From positions 1 through 9,852 of the forward strand of contig JAHCKF010000099.1 of NCBI GenBank assembly GCA_026125925.1: 9,852 bases of DNA, given 5' to 3'. Under the pieces are notes generated by a model. That model did no database searches. It was not told where the DNA came from and saw only the letters and a program-made list of their open reading frames with translations. The stretch comes from Pseudolabrys sp. Its GTDB lineage: Bacteria; Pseudomonadota; Alphaproteobacteria; Rhizobiales; Xanthobacteraceae. How positions within the stretch are numbered: the stretch's first letter is position 1; each line of letters starts with the position of its first letter. Below are positions 5,142 through 9,852 of the stretch, piece by piece. The position numbers were made by a program, and so were the translations under genes.

Positions 5142-5957
5142 ATGAAACTTTGCCGCAGATCAATTCGGGCTTTGTTCTTCCGGGGGGGCGCGATGACGCC
5201 TAGCCAGCAGCCGCCAACGCCAACGCAGCGCGCTTTCGACCAAGCGGCCAAACGCGGCCGGCGGGTGGTCGGCTGGTTCGGCCGGGCGGCGCGCACCGGC
5301 GCGGTCGCCTCGTGTTTCGTGTTCCTATTTGCCGTCGTCGCCTTCGCGCAGACAGACCGGCGGCAGAACGCGCCAGGCCAGTTCGATTTCTATGTGCTGT
5401 CGCTGTCGTGGTCGCCGTCCTATTGCGAGGCGGCGGCCGAACGCAATGGCGGCCGTACGCGCGATCAGCAATGTGCCGGGCGGCCTTTCGCCTTCGTCGT
5501 GCACGGCTTGTGGCCGCAATACGATCGGGGCTTCCCGTCCTACTGCAAGGTGCCGGCGCCGCGGCTCAACCGCGCCATTGTCGGCGCCATGCTCGATCTG
5601 ATGCCGAGCCCGCGGCTCGTCTATCACGAGTGGGATCGCCACGGCACGTGTTCGGGCCTGTCAGCCGGCGCCTATTTCGAGGCGGTGCGCAAGGCGCGGT
5701 CGGTGGTGAAAATACCCGAACAGTTTCTCGACCATGCCAAGCCGGTGATGGTGTCGCCCGGCGAAGTCGCGAGCGCTTTCATCAAGGCCAATCCCGGTCT
5801 GTCGCATGATGAACTTGCGGTCACCTGCGACAGCAAGCGCCTGAGCGAAGTGCGCATCTGCATCGGCAAGGACTTCGCGTTTCGCGCTTGTCCTGAAATG
5901 ACGCGCCGCGCCTGCCGCCGCGACAGAGTCGTGATGCCGGCGATCCGCGGCGGCTGA
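5142..5957 (+). CDS. Secreted ribonuclease T2 family protein
   Basis: RNase T2 enzymes cleave single-stranded RNA through 2',3'-cyclic phosphates with little base preference and act outside the cytoplasm. Both catalytic segments are present. CAS I is FVVHGLWPQ (catalytic His about residue 121), and CAS II is HEWDRHGTC (about 162-170, with His, Glu and His). Eight cysteines after the signal region fit a disulfide-rich exported enzyme. The hydrophobic export segment (ASCFVFLFAVVAFAQ) is at about 56-70, preceded by an unusually long basic N-region. Start choice is therefore open: ATG 5142 (GAGG 10 nt upstream) is used here, GTG 5139 is 3 nt earlier, and ATG 5193 would give a shorter N-region. 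It probably scavenges phosphate or nucleosides from RNA, an inference from the family. An inverted repeat straddles its stop codon. Confidence 0.92.
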   Translation: MKLCRRSIRALFFRGGAMTPSQQPPTPTQRAFDQAAKRGRRVVGWFGRAARTGAVASCFVFLFAVVAFAQTDRRQNAPGQFDFYVLSLSWSPSYCEAAAERNGGRTRDQQCAGRPFAFVVHGLWPQYDRGFPSYCKVPAPRLNRAIVGAMLDLMPSPRLVYHEWDRHGTCSGLSAGAYFEAVRKARSVVKIPEQFLDHAKPVMVSPGEVASAFIKANPGLSHDELAVTCDSKRLSEVRICIGKDFAFRACPEMTRRACRRDRVVMPAIRGG

Positions 5958-5984
5958 CGGCCGGTTGTTTATTCGCCGCGATCG
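5941..5984. repeat. Long inverted repeat straddling the RNase T2 stop codon
   Basis: CGATCCGCGGCG (5941-5952) and CGCCGCGATCG (5974-5984) pair over 11 bp with one bulged C, around a 21-nt loop that holds the TGA (5955-5957) and TTGTTTATT. The left arm is inside the coding sequence. It could stabilise or end the mRNA. No U-run follows the right arm, so an intrinsic terminator is not supported. Confidence 0.4.
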
Positions 5985-6186
5985 GTGCCGATTTGCGACA
6001 CCTTCCGCTGTTGCGTGCCGCGCTTGCGACGGGCTCTGCGCGAGTCTGTGATCGCATTAAACCGCTGCTAACGCTCGCGGGTATTTCGCGGGCAAAGCTT
6101 TCGCGTCCTCCTCGATTGTCCCTTAAATTTGAATCACGATTGACGCAGATTAACGCGGCTTGCCGGAACCGGCGGGAGCGCGGGCG

Positions 6187-6504
6187 ATGAATCGGGTCTG
6201 GAATTACCTCAGTTTTGCGGTCTGGTTCGTCGGCCTCAGCTATATGGCGCTGTGGCCGCTGGCGATTGAGCAGCCGATGTTGTCTGCCGCCATGCATGGC
6301 CTCGGCGCGGTCGCGGCGTTGTGGGTGATGGCGCGACTGGCGTGGCTCGCGCTGCGGCGGTTGTTGCGTGCGGCGGGGGTGCCGGCGCGGTGGCGCCTGG
6401 CGCTGCGGCAGAGCGTCAACGCGCTGCGCCGCGACCCGCCCGCGCCGCCGCCGCGCTGGGTGCCGCCGCGGCGTGAATTCGGCCTGCGCCGCGCCCCGCG
6501 TTGA
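6187..6504 (+). CDS. Small two-helix membrane protein, hypothetical
   Basis: The protein has 105 residues. The ATG at 6187 is chosen because GGGAG (6174-6178) lies 8 nt upstream. A TTG 27 nt earlier in frame would place that site inside the gene. Two hydrophobic segments, about 4-27 (LSFAVWFVGLSYMALWPLAI) and 31-53 (ending in RLAWLAL), suggest a helical hairpin in the inner membrane with a short loop between them. The C-terminal half is strongly basic (RRLLRAAG, RRDPPAPPPRW, RREFGLRR) and would lie in the cytoplasm by the positive-inside rule. It ends 54 nt before rlmJ on the same strand and may share its transcript. No family is recognised. Frame bias is clean, but with so high a GC content a chance open frame cannot be fully excluded. 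Confidence 0.6.
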   Translation: MNRVWNYLSFAVWFVGLSYMALWPLAIEQPMLSAAMHGLGAVAALWVMARLAWLALRRLLRAAGVPARWRLALRQSVNALRRDPPAPPPRWVPPRREFGLRRAPR

Positions 6505-6558
6505 AGCTCCGGCGATAATGGCGTAACCGGTCGGCATCAGCCTTCAGGGACCGACGCG

Positions 6559-7455
6559 TTGAACTATCGCCACGCCTTTCATGCCGGAAACGTCGCCGAC
6601 GTGTTCAAGCACGCGGTGCTGTGCCGCATCCTCAGCTATCTCACCGAGAAGCCGGCGGCGTTCCGCGTCATCGATACCCATGCCGGCGGCGGGCTCTATG
6701 ATCTGACAACGTCCGAAGCGCAGCGCGGCGGTGAATGGCAGGCCGGCATCGGCCGGCTGGTCGCGGCGGCAGCGGCGGGCGAACTGCCGGACCGCGCCAA
6801 GGCGCTGCTCGAGCCCTATCTCGACGTCGTCGGAGCACTCAACGAGCGCGGCACGGTCAAGCTCTATCCCGGCTCGCCGGCGCTGGTGCGCGCCTTCCTG
6901 CGCGCCAACGACCGCCTGATTGCCTGTGAGGTCGAACCGAAGGCGGCAGGCCAACTCGAGCGTCACCTGCGCCATGACGGCCGCATCAAGGTGATCGCCA
7001 CCGACGGCTGGTCGGCCATGACCGCGTATGTGCCGCCGCCGGAGCGCCGCGGTCTGGTGCTGGTCGATCCGCCGTTCGAGGAGGACGCCGACTTCCATCG
7101 GCTGTCTCACACCCTGGGCCTGGCCCATCGCAAGTGGGCGACCGGCATCTACGCGCTATGGTATCCGATTAAGGGGCGCGGCGAAGCCGATGCACTCGCC
7201 AAGCGTGTGCGCAAGCTCGGGGTCGCCAAGGTGCTGCGGGCCGAGTTGTTAGTTTCGAAGCTCAAGGACCAGAGCCGGCTCAACGGCTCCGGCCTCGTTG
7301 TGGTCAATCCGCCCTGGACGCTGGAGAGCGAATTACAGGCGCTGCTGCCGCCGCTGGCGCAGCTGCTCGAGCGCGAACCGGGCGAGGGCAGCATGCGCGT
7401 CGACTGGCTGGCCGGCGAAGCGGCGCCTGCTGCACCGCGCAAGCCGGGCGCCTGA
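6559..7455 (+). CDS. rlmJ: 23S rRNA (adenine(2030)-N(6))-methyltransferase RlmJ
   Basis: RlmJ uses S-adenosylmethionine to methylate N6 of A2030 in 23S rRNA. The N-terminus NYRHAFHAGNVADVFKHAVL (2-21) is the family hallmark and fixes the start at the TTG at 6559, with AGGGA (6546-6550) 8 nt upstream. Cofactor motif I is DTHAGGGLYDL (39-49). The catalytic N6-adenine motif is DPPF (170-173), followed by FEEDADF. Further family blocks are WYPIK (201-205) and LNGSGLVVVNPPW (241-253). At 298 residues it is a little longer than the E. coli enzyme (280), mainly through a basic Ala/Pro tail. It follows the small membrane-protein gene closely and is separated from the cold-shock gene by about 194 nt. 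Confidence 0.96.
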   Translation: MNYRHAFHAGNVADVFKHAVLCRILSYLTEKPAAFRVIDTHAGGGLYDLTTSEAQRGGEWQAGIGRLVAAAAAGELPDRAKALLEPYLDVVGALNERGTVKLYPGSPALVRAFLRANDRLIACEVEPKAAGQLERHLRHDGRIKVIATDGWSAMTAYVPPPERRGLVLVDPPFEEDADFHRLSHTLGLAHRKWATGIYALWYPIKGRGEADALAKRVRKLGVAKVLRAELLVSKLKDQSRLNGSGLVVVNPPWTLESELQALLPPLAQLLEREPGEGSMRVDWLAGEAAPAAPRKPGA

Positions 7456-7649
7456 GCCCTCACTAATCTCTTTCCACGCGGGCGGACTTGGTGTGTAGTT
7501 CGTCGGTTGGCAATGGCGTTTCCGCCTCCTGTGGGGGGCCGGCGGAATAACTAGGCCCGGTCAGGCCAGAGATTTCTCCGTCCGTGAAAGCCGTGTCGAT
7601 TCACCGTGCGTGGGGCCGGTGAAAAGAGCAGTGCGGGAGGAGCTTCTCG
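7456..7649 (+). promoter_or_regulatory. Leader/promoter region of the cold-shock gene with alternative hairpins
   Basis: The 194 nt between rlmJ and the cold-shock gene hold no ORF. Two inverted repeats share bases: GTGAA (7584-7588) with TTCAC (7600-7604), and CACCG (7602-7606) with CGGTG (7617-7621). The two hairpins cannot form together, which is compatible with a structure-switching leader such as that known for E. coli cspA mRNA. The strong Shine-Dalgarno GGGAGGAG (7635-7642) is 7 nt before the ATG. No convincing -35/-10 pair was found. Confidence 0.3.
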
Positions 7650-7862
7650 ATGGCGCAAACTGGTGTCGTCAAATTCTTCAATACCGAACGCGGTTACGGC
7701 TTCATCAAGCCGGACGACGGCGCGCGCGATGTGTTCGTGCATATCACCGCCGTGGAGCAGGCCGGGCTGAAGTCTCTGAACGAAGGTCAGAAGATCACCT
7801 TCGACGTCGAGCCGGACAAGAAGGGCAAGGGTCCCAAGGCGGTCAACCTCATCGTCAGCTAG
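7650..7862 (+). CDS. CspA-family cold-shock protein
   Basis: This 70-residue single cold-shock domain matches the length of CspA. It is a five-stranded OB-fold that binds single-stranded RNA and DNA and melts mRNA structure in the cytoplasm. The RNA-binding motifs are present: KFFNTERGYGFIKP (8-21, containing RNP1) and DVFVHI (27-32, RNP2). The C-terminus VEPDKKGKGPKAVNLIVS is typical of alphaproteobacterial members. The start is secure, with GGGAGGAG 7 nt upstream. The gene is probably monocistronic, with a long leader. Such genomes carry several paralogues, so I do not assign a specific csp letter, and cold induction is not certain. Confidence 0.96.
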   Translation: MAQTGVVKFFNTERGYGFIKPDDGARDVFVHITAVEQAGLKSLNEGQKITFDVEPDKKGKGPKAVNLIVS

Positions 7863-7923
7863 CCGCGGCGGCGCTGACCGCGCTTGCGTGCGCCGCGCGG
7901 TTATGCGGTAAGGGATCGTCAAG

Positions 7924-7942
7924 CGCGCACCTTCCGTGCGCG
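7924..7942. repeat. GC-rich hairpin downstream of the cold-shock gene
   Basis: CGCGCAC (7924-7930) and GTGCGCG (7936-7942) form a perfect 7-bp stem with the loop CTTCC, 62 nt after the cold-shock stop. It lacks a U-run. It could mark the transcript end, but the evidence is only the fold. Confidence 0.35.
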
Positions 7943-8031
7943 TCAGCAGACAACGGTGCCATCATCAGCGTGGGCCAGTGAGAACCCGCGCGTGAGGGGC
8001 CGCGTCAATTGCGTCAATGATGGAATGCGCC

Positions 8032-8637
8032 ATGATGATCCTGCGTCACAGCCCCGCTTCGCCTTTCGTGCGCAAAGTCAAAATCGCCGCCGACATTCTC
8101 GGCCTCAGCGAACGTATTGAGCTGAGCGATGCCGACACCATCGCGCCGGAGCCGGCCTTTCTCGACCAGAACGCGCTCGGCAAGATCCCGACGCTGGTCT
8201 TGGAAGACGGCACGACCTTGTTCGACTCGCCGGTCATCCTCGAATATCTCGATCACCTCGCCGGCGGCGGCCGCATCCTGCCGAGCGAACCGAAGGCGCG
8301 CTTCGCCGCCTTGCGCATGCAGGCGCTGTGCGACGGCATTCTCGATGCGGCGCTGCTCATCGTCTATGAGGGCCGTTTCCGTAAACCGGAGATGAAGGTG
8401 CAGGCCTGGATCGATCGCCAGCTCGGCAAGATCGACCGCGCGCTCGCCGTGCTCGAAGCTTCGCCACCGGCGATCGGTGAGGTCCCGGATGTGGGCCCGA
8501 TCACGCTGGCCTGCGCGCTGGGTTATCTCGATCTCCGCCTCGAAGGGCGCTGGCGCCCCGACCATCCAAAGCTTGTCGCGTGGCTCGATCAGTTTGCGGC
8601 GCGTGTGCCGGCTTTCGCCAAAACCAAACCGGCGTGA
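8032..8637 (+). CDS. Glutathione S-transferase family protein (YibF-like)
   Basis: A 201-residue cytosolic glutathione S-transferase homologue. The thioredoxin-like N-domain begins MMILRHSPASPFVRKV, with S10 in the catalytic Ser position. It continues through GKIPTLV (50-56, containing the cis-proline that holds glutathione) and FDSPVILEYL (64-73, the DS pair contacting the gamma-glutamyl group). The all-helical C-domain contains VGPITLACALGYLDLR near 154-169, the usual fold-stabilising segment. The SPFVRK motif resembles E. coli YibF. The start at 8032 is preferred because the fold begins immediately after it and GGA lies 7 nt upstream. An in-frame ATG at 8017 would add five residues. It stands alone, convergent with the outer-membrane gene across a shared terminator. 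The substrate is unknown. Confidence 0.93.
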   Translation: MMILRHSPASPFVRKVKIAADILGLSERIELSDADTIAPEPAFLDQNALGKIPTLVLEDGTTLFDSPVILEYLDHLAGGGRILPSEPKARFAALRMQALCDGILDAALLIVYEGRFRKPEMKVQAWIDRQLGKIDRALAVLEASPPAIGEVPDVGPITLACALGYLDLRLEGRWRPDHPKLVAWLDQFAARVPAFAKTKPA

Positions 8638-8664
8638 GCCGCGCGCGCCGGCGCATGACGCGAT

Positions 8665-8695
8665 AAAAAAGCCCCGGCACGAAGGCCGGGGCTTT
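8665..8695. terminator. Bidirectional intrinsic terminator between GST and outer-membrane gene
   Basis: GCCCCGGC (8671-8678) and GCCGGGGC (8685-8692) form a perfect 8-bp stem with a 6-nt loop, extended by AAA/TTT. On the minus strand the stem is followed by TTTTTT (complement of 8665-8670), about 40 nt after the stop of the outer-membrane gene. On the plus strand only TTT follows, so it works best for the minus-strand gene but may also stop GST transcription. Confidence 0.9.
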
Positions 8696-8733
8696 GCAGT
8701 CTGCTCAGCAGTCTTGGAGTGCTCGAACGTCGA

Positions 8734-9336
8734 TCAGAACCGGTAGTTGAGGCCGGCGCGGACGATGTTGGAGTGGTAGTTCGAGCCGACGCCGGCCAAG
8801 GTCGGGCCGTCGCCGAGATCGACGTAGAGATATTCGAGCTTGGCGGTCAGCGGGCCCGAGATAGCGGCTTCAACGCCGCCGCCGAGGGTCCAGCCGCTTT
8901 CATTGTCGCTCACCATGCCGACGCCCGCGACCGAGTTGCTGACATCGCCGAACGCAGCGCCGCCGGTGATGTACGGCAGGATCGAGCCGTTCGAACCCAT
9001 CGCGTAACCGAGGCGGCCGCGGATGGTGGCGAGCCAGTTATTGCGAACCGCGGCGTTGGTGTGGCTCAGCCAGTTCATGTCGCCCTCGAGGCCGAACACC
9101 CACGGGCCGCTCTGGAAGTTGTAACCGAGCGTACCGCCGACGATGCCGGCATCGGAGCCCGAACCGAACGAACCGCCGCCGCTGATACCGGCATAGGGAC
9201 CGGTCCAGTTGTAGAGCACCGGCGCGGGCGGCACATAGGCCGGCGCCTTGTTCACCTGACGCGGCAGATCGGCGGCCTGCGCGGAAACCACACCCATCGC
9301 GACGACCGCGGCGGTGGCGAGAAGAAGCTTTTTCAT
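8734..9336 (-). CDS. Outer-membrane beta-barrel protein (Omp25/Omp31-like porin family)
   Basis: The precursor has 200 residues. The start at the ATG at 9336 (MKKLLLATAAVVAMG) is chosen because a signal peptide begins there and GAGG lies just upstream. Earlier in-frame starts would add a non-conserved extension reaching over the promoter. Cleavage is expected at AQA/ADLP (21/22). The mature part has a short proline-rich linker (KAPAYVPPAPV) and then NWTGPYAGISGGG, alternating strands, LPYITGGAAFGDV and GWTLGGGVEAAISGP. It ends in EYLYVDL and NIVRAGLNYRF, with a terminal Phe as expected for BAM-assembled barrels. Size and sequence suggest an eight-stranded barrel. Proteins of this kind are abundant structural outer-membrane proteins in Hyphomicrobiales, and pore activity is uncertain. 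A paralogue lies directly upstream in tandem. Confidence 0.93.
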   Translation of the reverse strand: MKKLLLATAAVVAMGVVSAQAADLPRQVNKAPAYVPPAPVLYNWTGPYAGISGGGSFGSGSDAGIVGGTLGYNFQSGPWVFGLEGDMNWLSHTNAAVRNNWLATIRGRLGYAMGSNGSILPYITGGAAFGDVSNSVAGVGMVSDNESGWTLGGGVEAAISGPLTAKLEYLYVDLGDGPTLAGVGSNYHSNIVRAGLNYRF

Positions 9337-9406
9337 GACGCACCTCATCACTCGAATGTGAGACATTCGGACGGACGCGGCTGCGCCGTCCCCCGATGCC
9401 AATTGA

Positions 9407-9431
9407 AACGCGCGTTCCCTCGAACTGTTCC
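9407..9431 (-). promoter_or_regulatory. EcfG (general stress response) type promoter for the outer-membrane gene
   Basis: On the minus strand GGAAC (plus 9431-9427) is followed after exactly 16 nt by CGTT (plus 9410-9407). This matches the alphaproteobacterial EcfG/RpoE2 consensus GGAAC-N16-17-CGTT. Initiation would fall near 9400, giving a leader of about 60-65 nt before the ATG at 9336. It implies induction through the PhyR-NepR-EcfG cascade. No other GGAAC in the window that I checked has a correctly spaced partner. Confidence 0.65.
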
Positions 9432-9514
9432 GGTGCGGCACAGGCGGTTCAGCGAGTTAATGCAGGAACTTCGCGCCTGTTGCGCGGACGCAACAGCCAT
9501 GCCGGCCGGACAAC

Positions 9515-9545
9515 AAAAAACCCCGGAGGAAGCTCCGGGGTTTTT
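9515..9545. terminator. Bidirectional intrinsic terminator after the second outer-membrane gene
   Basis: CCCCGGAG (9521-9528) and CTCCGGGG (9533-9540) form an 8-bp perfect stem with the loop GAAG. It is flanked by AAAAAA (9515-9520) and TTTTT (9541-9545), so it has a U-run in either direction. It lies 24 nt beyond the stop of the minus-strand gene ending at 9570 and isolates it from the next gene and its EcfG promoter. Confidence 0.92.
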
Positions 9546-9569
9546 CGCAGAGTTGTTGTTTGACGCTGC

Positions 9570-9852
9570 TTAGAAGCGATAGTTCAAACCGCCGCGAACG
9601 ATGTTGCTGCGGAAGTCGGTGGTCGAACCGAGCGGCGCGCTGGCGTCCTGCAGATCGACGTAGAGATACTCGACCTTCGCGGTCCACGGACCGGAGATGG
9701 CGGCTTCGACGCCGCCGCCGAGGGTCCAGCCGGCCTTGGTCTCCGACGAGCTGCCGAAACCGGTCGCCGAAGTCTTCACGTCGCCGACGGCGAGACCGCC
9801 CGTGACGTAGGGCAGGAAGCGATCGAAGGCGTAGCCGATGCGGCCGCGCGCG
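9570..9852 (-). CDS. Outer-membrane beta-barrel protein, 3' part (tandem paralogue)
   Basis: The frame is open from the window edge to TAG at 9570-9572, and the 5' end lies outside the window. About 93 C-terminal residues are visible. They include ARGRIGYAFDRFLPYVTGG, then GWTLGGGVEAAISGP, VEYLYVDLQD and NIVRGGLNYRF with the terminal Phe of BAM substrates. A GTG at 9777-9779 is internal to the barrel, so no start is placed there. The last half is very similar in protein and DNA to the gene at 8734-9336, with differences mainly in the loop before NIVR (DASAPLGSTTDFRS versus GDGPTLAGVGSNYHS). The two are tandem duplicates, each with a terminator. Its promoter is not in view. Confidence 0.92.
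   Translation of the reverse strand, partial: ARGRIGYAFDRFLPYVTGGLAVGDVKTSATGFGSSSETKAGWTLGGGVEAAISGPWTAKVEYLYVDLQDASAPLGSTTDFRSNIVRGGLNYRF

Noticed and set aside
6140..6168. TTGACG as a -35 box for the small membrane protein gene
   Set aside because: The sequence 16-18 nt downstream is GC-rich with no -10 resemblance.
5821..6537. Minus-strand open frame of 238 codons covering the RNase T2 end and the small membrane protein
   Set aside because: It overlaps a certain gene end, is extremely Arg/Pro/Gln-rich and has no family signature.
8719..9573. Plus-strand open frame of 284 codons opposite the outer-membrane gene
   Set aside because: It is antisense to a convincing barrel protein and crosses its promoter and a terminator. 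The translation has no recognisable domain.

Overview
The window is GC-rich, densely coded DNA and reads as a chromosomal segment of an alphaproteobacterium of the order Hyphomicrobiales (Bradyrhizobium/Rhodopseudomonas/Xanthobacteraceae type). The supporting signs are Omp25/Omp31-like small beta-barrel proteins in tandem, a promoter matching the EcfG general-stress sigma factor consensus, an alphaproteobacterial UbiA, and RNase T2 and RlmJ proteins of the kind found in that order. No transposase, integrase, CRISPR array, tRNA or rRNA was seen.

Layout, left to right. (1) The end of an unrecognised plus-strand reading frame (1-120) converges on a minus-strand cluster. In transcription order this cluster is a secreted Pro/Ala-rich four-cysteine protein (2998-2273), UbiA (2276-1356, start and stop overlapping by 4 nt) and a PHBH-fold FAD monooxygenase (1305-130). 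(2) Divergent to it is rsmE, a 16S rRNA methyltransferase (3137-3946). (3) A 604-nt stretch without a credible gene follows (3947-4550). It holds a perfect 24-nt inverted repeat, many AACGC pentamers on one strand only, a 13-bp tandem repeat, two related 13-bp repeats with compensating flanks and a terminator-like hairpin. (4) A small secreted four-cysteine protein (4551-5018), a secreted RNase T2 (5142-5957), a short two-helix membrane protein (6187-6504), the 23S rRNA methyltransferase RlmJ (TTG start, 6559-7455), a CspA-family cold-shock protein (7650-7862) and a YibF-like glutathione S-transferase (8032-8637) follow on the plus strand. (5) A bidirectional terminator separates these from two tandem minus-strand outer-membrane beta-barrel genes (8734-9336, and 9570 to beyond the window). 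Each barrel gene has its own terminator, and the first has an EcfG-type promoter.

Functionally, most genes are housekeeping: ubiquinone synthesis (UbiA), rRNA modification (RsmE, RlmJ), RNA handling (RNase T2, CspA), glutathione chemistry and envelope proteins. I found no convincing new multi-gene system. The places most worth a second look are the repeat-rich non-coding stretch after rsmE, the EcfG promoter, the 7+4+7 direct repeat in front of RNase T2, and the secreted Cys-rich protein translationally coupled to ubiA.
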